In this document: one piece after another, positions 9,001 through 20,400 of the stretch | Layout: every line of letters begins with the position of its first letter | How positions within the stretch are numbered: the first letter of the stretch is position 1 | Assembly: GCA_000310025.1 (NCBI GenBank) | Contig: FN648709.1 | Span: forward strand, 17,947-43,665 | Length of the DNA stretch: 25,719 nucleotides | Source of the DNA: Ectocarpus siliculosus | Lineage: Eukaryota > Sar > Phaeophyceae > Ectocarpales > Ectocarpaceae | Direction of reading: 5' to 3' | Made by a program: the position numbers and the translations under genes | The notes under the pieces: generated by a model | What the model was told of the DNA's origin: nothing | Seen by the model: the letters and a program-made list of their open reading frames with translations, nothing else | Databases searched by the model: none

Positions 9001-11576
9001 ATAAGAAGGATTATCAGGTAGCTGTCGTTGTCGTCTCCGTCATCGTTTGCCGGAGCTGCGTAGATGGCTTGCCAGGAGCTGCTTGTTCACGTTATTAATG
9101 GTGTTTTGTTTTGTTTTAGTTGGCGGTTGTTGTTCTTGTAGCCGTTATTTTTGCTGCTCTGCGGCCCCTGAGATTGTTTTGCTCAAGGCAGATTTAAGCA
9201 CCCCGCCCCAACTCAAAATTATTCTGTGAAACACCCTGCGAGGATTCAAGCGTTGACAGTGGTGTCCGCGCCGCGTTACACATACGCGCGCACCCGCTGA
9301 CCGTTTTTTGTTTTCTTTCTGCGAACTGTCACAGGTGAAGGATGGGCGCTGGGGCTCCGTTCCGGTGCCCATTGTCGACGAAGACGAGCGCAACTTCCTG
9401 GGTGCGGACGTCTACGGACGGATGCGGTCTCCCTGGAACGTCAACTCCCGGCCCTACCTGACGCGCGGGCTGGGAGAGATGTGCGGGCTGGACAGCACGG
9501 AGTTTTGTGAGTTTTTGTTGTTGTCAATACTGCTGTAGACTTGCGGCGCTGCTGCTGTTTCTTTGTTGGTGTTGTCTGAAATCTGTTTGTCGGGGTGTCA
9601 AGTTAAGTGTACATGCAGCGTGAGTCAGGGTTTTTGTGACACGAGAAGTCATTCTTTGACGACGACTGGAAACTCTTGAGGTTGGCACGTAGAAATCTCT
9701 CTCCGCCCGCGTGAAAAATTGCTGAGTCTGTACCGTCCTCCCTCCGCTGCCCCGCTGCACATGACGCCTGGCCACGATTTCGAACCCCAGACTCTTGGCC
9801 TGGATGTTCTAGCCACTACGACCTCCAGGACAAGTTCAACTCGTACTACGGCTACACGTGGTGGTCTCAGTACGGCCCCCACGGTCCCGTCCACGTCTGG
9901 GTTGGCGGCAACGTCGACTGCAAGGTTCGTCCCCGCAATAAGCATTTTGCCCCGAACCCCTATAACTGAAATTTGCGTAAATTTGCCAAGAAAACTAAAA
10001 ACAATACTCTACGCATGGAACGTAGAAGTTGTCTCTTACCATTTTTATTTTTGCGAGGGTAGAGATGATATGATAGTAGTACGATAAGCACCCTTCACAT
10101 ACTTCGGATGCAACTCCAGCGAGAGATAGTGGGCGAGTAAGCTGCCGCCGGTTGCATAATCCAAACCCCACGTTGTCTGCTGTGAGGAGAAGAAGCGACC
10201 ACCCAACCGTCCGCCTCGCAATCACCCCCCTCGGATCAGCACGTACCGTTCCCGACAGGTCTGTAGGCATGACAACTGTTGAGTCGACCGATCTACTATT
10301 CACTATCGTAGTCATGTACCTAGCCATCGCGTTCGTCGCCTTTACACGGTGGCCCCTCATCCTTCCCTCCGATCTGCCAATACAATATTTATAGCGAACC
10401 TTGTTCTTGGCCGCCACGTTGCCTTTATCTCATCTTCCCACGGCACCCCCCTGTTTCTTCCCACCCCATCGCAAATTCGACCCCCACTACGCGCAACAGA
10501 AAAACCTCGACAAGGTGATGGCCATCGTGGGAGAGGAGTACCGGTTGAGTATGTCCGGGTACCTGTTCGTGAAGCGCAAGGACATGTTCCGCGACGCCGT
10601 GTTCAAGTGCCGGGGCTTCGCAGACTTCAGCGTGTCGGAAGAGGACATCATGACCAGCGGGCAATGCGGCTGCCTGGACTACGACCTCCACGAGGTTTGT
10701 ATTTTTTTTTTTTTGTAAGACGGGAATCTCTTATGTCGCGTCATGGTAAGCTGTGCGTCTGTCTGTTGCTTTATAGTAGAAACGACCACGCGTTAATGAA
10801 GGGCGGTCGTCAGCATTTACGCATTCATAAAACGGTTGATAGGTTCGACGCAGATGTTTTTTTGCCGCTTCTCGTGCAAAATTCAGTATAATAGGGCCTG
10901 CCGCTTCTTGCATGTGTGGCGTGTGTGTGGCGCTGCCCTGCGCGCAGAGAGAGACTCTCTCCCCGAAACAGAAGCAAAATAAATTTGTGAGAAAGACGGA
11001 TTCAAATGCCGTCTGTACCACTCCAACAACGTGCCAAACGGCAGCCGATAAATGGGTACAACAGGGCAACCATGAACAAAACGCGACTCCGTACCGGCGC
11101 GAACGACCCTTGTTTGACGTGTTACCCCTCAGGGCGACGACTACAAGAAGGTCTGGACCGCGTTCACATCGTTCTACACGTTCGACCAGGAGTTCACCGA
11201 GGAGGAGATGAGGATATTGGCCATGCAGTGGTGCAACGGAGAGGTCGGGATGGGCGAGTCCTCCCAGTCGAGCAGCCCGCTCGACCCCACCTTCTGGTCC
11301 ATGCACCCGACCATGGAACGACTCTTAGTGTGAGCGCCGCGAACGATTTCTCTCTCTGTTTTTGTCTTGAGCTTTTTTGGTGAACTACTGTCATGCGCGA
11401 GCAATTTATGTTATTTTTTTTTTATTTCTCTTTCAGTTTTATCATGATAATGGTGTCGCGCGAGAAAATGTTGTGTCCTGTTGCCCAGCTCCACGCGCTA
11501 TTGTGTTGTTCAATTTGCAGGAATTCGAAGAAAAGCATCGATCACGCCATTCTTTTCCCGCGGGGAACTTGTATTC

Positions 11577-11610
<34 letters not shown>

Positions 11611-12841
11611 CGACAGCAGTGCAGTGGTTTCATGCCAACTCTCCCTCATCTGGATGCGTTCTCGTGCTTGTTGTTGATGCCTGCTGCGGCGGCGGTGACG
11701 GCGGCGGCGTAGTTTCAAGCTCCTCGCTGGAACTTTCACTGACTACTCTTGGCCCGACGAAGTGGGGACGTGGGTTGGCATGGACGGTGTCGAGTACGAC
11801 GTCATTATCTCGACGCGCTCTGATACGGTGCGTTTCTTGATTTTGCTATGGATGTTTCAGCATGTTGTTGACCGGTTCCTGGTGCTGTTGCTACATACAT
11901 TGTGCCATGTTTTAGCATGTTGTTTGACCGATTTCATGGTGTTCTTGCTATGTATCACGACACGCTAATTTTTTCCGCCTGTATGAATGTTCTTGGGTGT
12001 GATGCATGATGTTGTTTGTAGATCATTTTTCCGTTGCGTCTTGCCTGCCCTTCTGTATTGGACTCGCGTTGCTCAACCCGTCTGCCCCTTCCCCCGCCGT
12101 TTTCTCCTTGTTGTTGCCACCGTCACACAGTGCAACGGTCACCGAGGCAGCGACATCTTCCCGTACGACATCATGACCGACGTCATCACGCCGCAGTTCA
12201 CCTTCTACGGCAAGAAGGCGCCGAACACGATGAAAAACCGGATGCTTATCAAGCTCTTCGACCCTAGCGAGAACGCCCTGCCCTTCATCTACGACAACTT
12301 CGAGTGGTCGCACTGTTCCGAAATGGTGCGTGTTGTTTTGCCCCTTGTTTTTCGGTTCTACTGGGTGCTGTTCGCGAGTAGAATTCCGAGACGAGCGAAG
12401 GGCAGTTGCCTCAATTGCCTAGTTCTTCACTCTGTGGTACGTCTCCGTCGGGGGCTGTCAACCACGGTGGCCTGGCCAAGAGGGTCTGGTCGAACGCACT
12501 CGAATGATGTATTCACCCGAAAAGGAAGACCCAAACGAACTTCGCTAATACAAGAATTATCGCTGGTGTCTGTGTCCGTGTGTGTGTGTGTTTGGCAGGG
12601 CTACGACTTCTCGGACTTCTTCGACACGAGCACCATGAAGTCCGGCCCCAAGGGCACCGCAGCTTCCGACGAGGAGAAGAGCGAGTCCACCCGCGTCGAG
12701 GGCTTCGGGCTATTCAAGCAGGGTGACATCCACCTGCAACCAGGCTTCGACCCGCCCGTGGCGGTGAAGAAGATCCTCGTGGAGCGAGAGGAGAGGGCCA
12801 AGCAGCAGCAGCAGCAGCAAGAAGAGACGAAGCACGTCTGA
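5141..12841 (+). CDS. Membrane-anchored tyrosinase / type-3 copper oxidase, 11 exons, 788 aa
   Basis: Exons: 5141-5572, 6141-6482, 8178-8301, 8800-9017, 9335-9506, 9791-9924, 10500-10694, 11133-11329, 11713-11827, 12131-12325, 12599-12841. All introns are GT-AG and the phases join without a stop. The start is the first ATG after an in-frame TGA 15 nt upstream. Residues ~44-62 form a membrane helix after a short hydrophilic N-terminus, suggesting a signal anchor. CuA: H286 (QFHQIG), C295-D-H297, then H299-X8-H308, followed by LPYWDF. CuB: H460-X3-H464 (HGPVHVWVGG) and H597 in DPTFWSMHPTMER. C295-X-H297 resembles the Cys-His thioether site of some tyrosinases. A CNGH motif starts the C-terminal part, which ends in six glutamines. 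The family oxidises phenols to quinones with O2. H464 to H597 is 133 residues, longer than in short tyrosinases. Substrate and location are inferred. Confidence 0.9.
6022..6054. repeat. (TC)n microsatellite in tyrosinase intron 1
   Basis: Sixteen or so TC units lie ~90 bp upstream of the exon 2 acceptor at 6140. The tract is pyrimidine-rich and could influence acceptor use, but the nearer sequence to the AG is an A run. Confidence 0.9.
6483..8177 (+). other. Tyrosinase intron 2 (1.7 kb), no embedded gene seen
   Basis: The donor is GTGCGT and the acceptor CCAG. The intron contains two long T runs (near 6599-6610 and 6669-6682), a G run at 6934-6942, five CTG units at ~7001-7016 and a G run near 7902-7914. 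ORFs here are short and unlike known families. The protein context reads straight across (…DAMK then VLWDVD…), so no missing exon is indicated. Confidence 0.7.
8584..8631. repeat. GT/G-rich simple repeat in tyrosinase intron 3
   Basis: GGGT units, then GGT units, then a run of G, lie between exons 3 and 4. On the minus strand this generates an artificial proline tract in a long ORF that I rejected. Confidence 0.85.
11580..11611. repeat. T run followed by (ATT)n in tyrosinase intron 8
   Basis: A poly-T stretch is followed by about seven ATT units, ~100 bp upstream of the exon 9 acceptor at 11712. Confidence 0.85.
11843..11955. repeat. Imperfect ~55-bp tandem duplication in tyrosinase intron 9
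   Basis: AGCATGTTGTTGACCGGTTC at 11859 recurs as AGCATGTTGTTTGACCGATT at 11914. The flanking TTGCTA and TGTTT words recur at the same 55-bp offset. It is a local duplication with several substitutions. Confidence 0.7.
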
Positions 12842-13940
12842 GTAGGAGTCATCCGGGTCTTTCGGCGGTGGCGGTGTGTATCTTTGTTCCGGGCCAGCCG
12901 CTGGCGCGAAAAGCTGTTCGGGGCTTGCTTGGAAATGATTTTCGTGTCTCGCTACACCCACCATGGTTTTGATGATGCCATGCGAGGGTTGCGGTGGGGG
13001 GCCTGGTAAAAAGGCGATGGGCACGGCACGGAAGTTTGATCTTTCTGTTGTTTCTGTTGCCGTGTGATCTCGTTTCTATATTTAGTTCGTGCTATTCCGC
13101 GCGCTTCTTACCGTTTTGTGTGTCCTTGTGTCCCAGGCCTTCTTGATGCCAGCGGTCTCTCGTGTTTGGGGCTCCTACACCCCGTCGTCTGTTGAGAACA
13201 GCTTTGGACTTTCGAAGCAGTAGTCATCATTTCTGAGCGGGGAGAGCTCCATGTGTCAGGAGGACGGAAAGGAGCGGCCCTGCTGCTAGTGCTATGTAGC
13301 AAGAGTTGGATTTTGAGTGGTAATGTCCCATTCGTAATTATTTTTCTTATGTAGCGTATCATACTTTCTTTCTTTGATATTGTCATGCATAATACAAGTA
13401 ACCGGTTGGCTTTGTGGTCGTTTGTCTTGTTGGAGTGTGAGCAGGTTTTGTGGGGTTGGTTCTCGCCGAGAGCGGCCTTGGTTATTGTTTGCCTGTTCTG
13501 TGTTGGTGTTAGGCATCCCGGTGATTGGTGGGTGGTGCTCGTTTTTGCTTTTCCTATGTAGCATAGGAGTTTTGTATCTTGAGGTCATGCTTTCACGCGT
13601 TTCTCGTCTCGGACGGCTCGCGTGCTTTTTTGTGTGTTGGTTGCGAGACCGTCGTCTGTCGACGTCGTTCTCGCACTCTTGTAGCGACTGGTTCTACTGC
13701 TGTTGTTGCTGCTGCCGGTGTCGCAGCAAGTTGGGTGGGAAAAGGCGTGCGGAGGTAGGCTCCACACTGCTTGCTTTCGTTTTTCACGGTCACCGAACGA
13801 TTTGCGTCTCCGTACGTTCGAGGGGGGCGCGGGCGGGGTTCAGATTCGGGAAAATCCCGCGTGAAATGCCCATGGTCTTCAATTATTTTGACGCTGCTCT
13901 CGGCTGGAGTGTAGTGGGCGCTTCGTTTTGCATCCGATAG
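12842..13940. other. Tyrosinase 3' flank, probable long 3' untranslated region
   Basis: The sequence is T/G-rich after the stop at 12839-12841. A 188-codon plus-strand ORF at 13374-13940 has a Cys/Leu/Arg-biased translation with a poly-Cys run from TGC/TGT triplets and no domain. I read it as chance. No clear polyadenylation signal could be assigned. Confidence 0.4.
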
Positions 13941-15255
13941 GTATCATCACCGCTGGAGGCGGCGTGCGTGATGCTGGAATCGGGAACATTCGCCTCTATT
14001 GGAGAGCCCGGAGCGAGTTGTCCCGCAACCCTGACCAAAACACCCTGACTCTAAACACCCTCCCACAGGGAGCAGGTAAAACAGTGTCGACGCCTCCTGC
14101 GGTGGACGGGGGTTGCTAACTCTATTTGCGGGTGGGCGAAGCACGATACCCGGCGTCTGGATAAATGACGGTATAAACTCTGGAAAAGTCTTGGGGGCTC
14201 TTTTCTTTGCGTTGGTTTGACTCTCTCTCCCGTCGTTGTAAACCTGCAACGTGCGCTAGGGGCAGGATTGGAGAGGCAGCTTGTTCTTGAAGTGAAGACG
14301 CGTTGTCGGCCGCATCTATTGTATCTCTGTCGGCGGTGTTTTTAATGGCGAGGCTTGCGGGCCGGTGTCCTCCGGCATGCGCATACATTTGCAAATTTTG
14401 CGCTTCGTGATGCCGTGAAGGATATTGCGAGGGTTCTTACTCTGTTTCATCATCAGGCTTTTTTTCTGTCGTGCCGTAACACAAGACATTTCATGTTTTT
14501 TTCTTTGATTAAGCGAGAAGGTGAAGGCACACGATAGGCAGGGAGCTTGGAGGCGGGAGGGAAGTTTCTTCCAATCAGTAACGTATGATGACGACGTGGC
14601 TTAACAAAGATCCTGCACGATGTTCAAATTTGCTCGTTTGTTTCTTCATTCAGCAAGAGACGTTAGTTTCACCGAAGAAACAACGGCTAAAGAAACGCGC
14701 GAAATCGCTCGCTGCTGCTGGAGGAAGTGGCCGTGCGCAGCCTGCGAACTAATGTATTTACCGTCACAACACGTTTGTTTGTCCATGAGCCAACTGAATT
14801 GTTTAGGAAGCGTGCCAGCTGGCCTGTTGACACGTTGAAACAGGCACGCGTTGCTACCGGCCGTCGAGACTCATTCTCTCTTCCCAGATGACCGCCCGGT
14901 GGTGCATTCTCTCCCCCGCCCGCCGCCGCGGCACTGCTGCTTCTGATTGAATGTATTCCCACCAGGTTGGCTGAAAAAAACAAAACAATACGGAACCAAT
15001 TGTCAGCTGCGATGGCCGTGCGAACACAAAGTATATTATATTTCCGTGAAAATTATCTTCAAGTAGCTCCAATGAACCTTGTGCGTTTCGTGGCCATTTT
15101 CACTTCCCGACGCTATGCACACTGTCAGAGGCTTTCATTTAACGCTATCGATCCAGATGGTTTACGCATGCTTTAGCGTAACAACAGCGACTGGCTAGGG
15201 TCCAATTAGTTTCGTTTCATTTCATGGTCAGTTTCATGGTATCTCAACATTTGAG

Positions 15256-15298
15256 TCAAGGGGGGGCTATCAAGGGGGGGCTAATCAAGGTGGGACTA
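15256..15298. repeat. 14-bp G-rich tandem repeat, three units
   Basis: TCAAGGGGGGGCTA occurs twice back to back (15256-15269, 15270-15283). After a single A comes the variant TCAAGGTGGGACTA (15285-15298). Confidence 0.9.
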
Positions 15299-15686
15299 GC
15301 CATACATCGACTCATAGGTTGATAGCTCTCTTACCGTGGTCAAAGTCTCTTCCTTCCGAATTGTTCGCAGTGAGAATACATGTGAGTGAGGGACGGCGCC
15401 CTAGAGGGGGCCCCGTCACTGATTCAGGTACACCCGAAGGTATGCATACCCTGGCCCTCCTCAAACCATCGCAAGATGGAATGAATCTCAGTATTTCGCG
15501 CCCGTTCATGTTACCTTGACAACACAACATTTGTATTTCAAGACTCCACATGCGACGAGGAGTTGTGCAACAATAATAGCGATTTTGGTAATGTAAATGC
15601 CACGGGGGGGCTGCGACAAGTTGGTTAAAACAATAATACACGGGGGACTTCGGTCAATGTTCCATCTTGCGCAAAAACATGGCAAT

Positions 15687-16343
15687 TCATTTCCAAAGTA
15701 CGAGCACCCGGGGTTCTGAATATATATCGATGGCAACCTGGCTGGGCGTACGTGCGTAGAAGAATCTATCTTTCTTTTGGGCTACACGATCGGATTCACT
15801 TCCTTCCACAGGCAAGTACAAGTTCCGGACTTTATCCTGGATCTCGCCGAGGGAAGGCCACTCGAGAGTAGAAACCAACAACACCCACCCCAGGTTGGGG
15901 GCCTAGAGTATCAAGACTGGGTTTAGTTTGTTTATCGGAAGTGAAATCGGAGAATGTGTGACATGACACAGCCGGCACCGGCAGAGACAGCATGATGCGC
16001 GCTTGCTTGCGCTCTGCCCAACCCCAGGTAACACCGGGGTGACACACTGAGGCACCCAAGCCAGCAGCACCAGAGCGCCATCACCACCTTGCGACGACGC
16101 TCTCTGGGGCTGTCGCGGTGCGGCGAATCCTCCTTCTCTCTGAAAATACCTATGTAGGGAATCGCGTGGAATTAATTGTTCGTCCCACCTCCGGAAGTTG
16201 ACAAGATGTGTTTCCGAAGAAAATCGGACACCACGTCGAAGGAGTACCTGGCAAGGATCTGCTACTGCTGTACATGCGCAGACAGATGGTGTGACGATGG
16301 CAGGGAATGAACAGGCGGGCACTTCGGGTAGAAAGGGAAACAA
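15687..16343 (-). other. Two adjacent unrecognised minus-strand ORFs (65 and 146 codons)
   Basis: The ORF at 15884-15687 has mixed, protein-like composition (for example WPSLGEIQDKVRNLYLPVEG). The ORF at 16343-15903 includes a segment around FRRWDEQLIPRDSLHRYFQRE. The two are in different phases with an 18-bp gap. I do not recognise either family. They might be a broken gene or a mobile-element fragment, or chance. Confidence 0.2.
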
Positions 16344-16678
16344 TGCGTGGCTGCTATCAGCTCCCGCGCCAGCGCTTGAAAGAATAAATAGTCTAGTCTA
16401 CACCAAGGGGTTGTGAAAATTAACCACGAATTTCACTTGACTTCAACAGCACACACACGCACTTACAAAATAAAAAACGAAACCAAAAACAATCATCAAC
16501 AGCAACAACAACGACGACAACAACGACGAGGCATCCGAACACAACAGTTCAGGTGCTTGCTGCCTTCCGCTCAGACCGGCGGACCAAAGCGCCGAGTTCG
16601 CGTTTGTTCATCAACTGCTTACTGCCCTGTATTGCCGTAATCACACAGCAAGCCAGCAAGCCTTGCGTGTCCGCCACC

Positions 16679-16695
16679 ATGGAGTGCCCAAACCC

Positions 16696-16756
<61 letters not shown>

Positions 16757-16774
16757 TGGTCACATCGATTGTGA
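16679..16774 (+). other. Small polyglutamine ORF in a strong Kozak context
   Basis: GCCACCATGG surrounds the ATG at 16679. The ORF codes a six-residue lead, about 20 glutamines and WSHRL, then TGA. There is no evidence of expression. The region is 670 bp upstream of the oxidoreductase start codon. Confidence 0.2.
16697..16756. repeat. (CAG)19 CAA microsatellite
   Basis: Nineteen uninterrupted CAG units (16697-16753) are followed by CAA. This is the longest pure triplet tract in the window and is likely to be length-polymorphic. Confidence 0.95.
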
Positions 16775-17441
16775 TGCGGCAACACATTCTGCCAAACTGC
16801 AACATTGCCAGTTGAATCCCTGCTGCTGCTGTAATGAGCAGCGGAACTGGCTCTACACACTAATAATTCTCCCGCACCGGCAGCACCAGTGCAGCTGGTG
16901 TTTCTTCGCGATTATGAGCGCCACAAACCGCACACGCCGCACAGCACGTGCAGGTGCGTTGTGCCCGGGAATCTACCTGGGTAGGGTAGGATTGTGCGGC
17001 AGATGATGATCACATGTAACGGCACACGAGTGCTTCCGCTGCGGCTGCCGCCGCTGCTGCTGCTGCAACTTGCCGGACGTCGGAAAGTTGAAGTCTCAAG
17101 GTGGCACACGCAAGCCTGCCGCTCCTTCCGAAGCTCCTCACGCCGGGCCCCTCCTTCGCAAGCTTGTAGTGACGTGTCACACACCACCTTCTAGTAGAGG
17201 TCCGGTGCTCTGTGAGGGTGGGTTTGAGCTGCGCCACAACAAACAAAAGGGAAGCGCAAAAGCTTTGGCCAAGATTTGGGCATGTAGGGGATACACAGAT
17301 GCGCGCCGACCCTCTTAAACCTACTCCCTTGTTTCTTGTTCCTTTCTGCGAACCTCCCACATGTGCCTCTCATGCTCAACGCCAGTCTGCTCCTCCGTCT
17401 GCCGTCCTGTGCAAAAATCACAAACACAGCCAAACGCGGGG

Positions 17442-20400
17442 ATGGCTAGTCGCGACATGGATATCCTTGTTGTGGGTGCTTCTGGGTTTACTGGGTGAGA
17501 GAGAGAGTTCGTGTCATCTGTCGGCTCGTTTTTTTCCCGGTCTGAAATAACTGTAAGTGGCAGATGTAGACTTGGGGCCCACAAATAAATCTGGTTCTCA
17601 GCATTGTTGCATCTCCCTGCTGTGTACAGCCGTACAATAGATGTATGTCCATCCGTGCGTGCGCCGTGTGACCTGGGCAAATTTTGCCCCAAGACCGGCT
17701 TCTCTCTTTCTCTTTCAATCATGCATTGCAATCCTGTAGGCGCCCCTTTGTATGTTCTAAACCTATTGTGCATACATTCAAGGGTACAGCCCTCCGCATT
17801 TTACCCCACCGGCGGGGTATTTTCCTGTTTCCCCACCGGTGGGGAATATAGCCAAGCTCTTGCTTACCCCACCTGTTGCACCTCGCGGGTTAGCCATAGG
17901 ACATAGAGGAGGGTGTTGGCGTGTTGTAGGGCTATTGTGGGACCTATCATGAAGCGGAAACGGTCCAATTTAGGTGCCGATACGCCCGGTGGGGCATTGG
18001 GTGGGGTACCGTAAATCTGTAAAATACTTTACATACCGGGGGTTATCGAGCCTCCTTGCACGACCCAACCGAGATCCGAAACATGAAGCACGCATGCGAC
18101 AAAAACAACCACCGTCCGTGGTAAGAGTGGGGTGGTGGGTGCACACCTACAGCACAGGGCATTGGGGAGGAAACAGCGGAGTGGAGGAGTAACTCAATTT
18201 TTCCCTCCACGCCTCCCCAACCCCGTGAAGAGCAGCAGCAACACCGAACACGGCCTTCTTGCGCACGGCTTTCATGCGCCGGCCTTGCAGCAGCACACAA
18301 GCATGCTGTAGGTATCCTGTTTTAAGTGGGTGGGGAAAAGGGTTTTTGACTCTGTCTCTTTTTCCCATACTTTAATCCTATAAAAGAAACAAAACATCCT
18401 TCTCGCCAGGGTTACGTGGTGCATTCTAATGTGCTGTCATCAATAGAGGACACCATGAAGAGGCGTCGTGCGTGCTGGCACGTTCAGGTTTGCTACGCAT
18501 ACGGGAGCTGAAATATCGAAGGTCGCAGCAGCCGCTGAAACAAAACAGTCCGAAACCTGCACCGGAACCAAGCGGCATCCAACATTTGTCACAGCCGTGC
18601 TCACCGCCACTGACCGTAAACCCCTGAAAGGTGTCGGCAGTAGATAATAGTGGCATCAGCTACTGCTGTAAACCCGCAGTGTAGGAGGTTGGGGTCAGTG
18701 GCGGCGAGCACGGCTGTGACAAATTTTGGCTGCCGCTTGGTTCCGGCGCAGGTTTCGGACTGTTTTCAAAGGCTGCTGCGACCGTCGAAATATTTCAGCT
18801 CCAGTAGCAAACCTTAACGTGCCAGCACGCACGACGCTCTTCATGATGTCCTCTACGGATGACAATAAAGTGCGCCACCCAACCCTCAAACCCCTGAGGG
18901 ACTGCAACTGCAAATTGACGCGGCGAAGAAGTTTACTGATAAGTGGAGATTGTCTGCCAACGTTAAGAAGAGTGCCGTCATGGTATGCAACGAGGACAGG
19001 GAGGAACCACTAGAACATAGATGGAAGTGGGGGATCGAGTACACATACCTCGGAGTAGAGGTCGCAAAAGACTGCTCGTGGAATGCGCACATGTCCAAGG
19101 TAGCGGAAAAGGGCAAAGCACGAGCAGGGAAGCTGCACCCAATACTCGCAAACCGGCACCTCGATACACGCATCAAATTGACGGTTTTGAAGAGCGTAAT
19201 CGTACCGCCGCTAGAGTACGCCGGAGAAGTATGGGCAGGAAATAAGAAGGTAGTGAAAGAACTCCAGGCGGCGCAGATGAAAGCAGCGAAAATCATCCTA
19301 GGATGCTCCAAGCGCACAAGTAATGCAGCCGTCAGGGCAGAATTGGGGATCCAATCCCTACGGTCGGGAAGAGACGCAAGGAAGCTGACATGGCAGTATC
19401 GCATGTGCGGGATGGGAGAGGAGAGGTTGCCGAGAATAGTATGGGAGGCTAAGTGGGCAAACAAAAAGAGGGGTAGACACCCCTCGGAATGGGTCAAGGT
19501 TGTAGAGGACGTATGGAAGGGGTTCGACATCGACGAAGATGAAATGCTGGAAACGGAGGGTCTACAGGGGTTCAAGGAGAAGATATCTGTTGCTTGTGCC
19601 GAGAGAGAAGAACAGAATCTAAGGAAAGAAACCGAGGATAAGGAGGGTCTAGAAGTGTACGGAATGTTGAAAGAAGGAATAGGATTCAAGGATTACCTAC
19701 ATGGACCAATGGATGCAGGGACAAAGCTTTAAGGTCAAATTCAGGACCGGGGACATAGGCCTTCGGGAACGTCGACGAAGACGACAAGTTCAAATGTGAT
19801 TGCGGCTTCGAATGCGAAGACCCTGCTCATGTAGTCGCGGAATGTCCGTGTTACGAAGAGGAGAGGGAAGTGTACATGACTGAGCTGGGAAAAATACAAG
19901 GGAGGTACAGGGAAATGTTTGAGGCATGGAATAGAGAGGAGAGGACGGTAGCTGTACTGGGGAGTAGGAAGTGGTTTGAAAAGGCGGGAAGGGATATCGT
20001 TAGGATAGACAGACTAGGAAGACGTTTTTGAGCCACCTTTGGCAAAGTAGGAAGGAACGATTGGCCATCGGTGATCGGTCCTGTGGGAACAATGCTCCGT
20101 CCTCTCGAGGACGCGTGGTCAATGGTCTACCCGCTAAGACATGCAAAACATAAGAGTAAGCTAACCCTCAAAACTGGCCTTTTTTGAGCGCCTCCTGTTT
20201 TGGCTCTTTTGACTTGAATTTAGAATCATGTGAATTATTATCTTGGCTTCAAAGGAGGCGTGTGGAGGTAGATGCATGAAATATATGTTTTGAACAGCCT
20301 CTACTGCCGCCCTGTGCGGGAATCAACGAGTTCTGTTTTTTCGCGATGCCTTCCGACTGGTCTTGTGTGTCTGTTGTGCAATCTCTGGTGCTCTTGCGTT

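Larger units (their letters stand above)
13941..17441. other. Intergenic region with repeats and unrecognised short ORFs
   Basis: No gene is supported with confidence. Contents I can name are a triplicated 14-bp G-rich unit (15256-15298), two unrecognised minus-strand ORFs (15687-16343), CAA/CGA-rich sequence (~16490-16545) and the CAG tract at 16697-16756. The last ~150 bp before 17442 should contain the 5' end of the oxidoreductase transcript. Confidence 0.5.

Noticed and set aside
13374-13940. 188-codon ORF downstream of the tyrosinase
   Set aside because: Composition is dominated by Cys, Arg, Leu and Ser with a triplet-derived poly-Cys run. It is best explained as chance in a 3' untranslated region.
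18886-19689. 267-codon minus-strand ORF
   Set aside because: It is the antisense shadow of the LINE reverse transcriptase fragment, whose plus-strand translation is clearly related to known elements.
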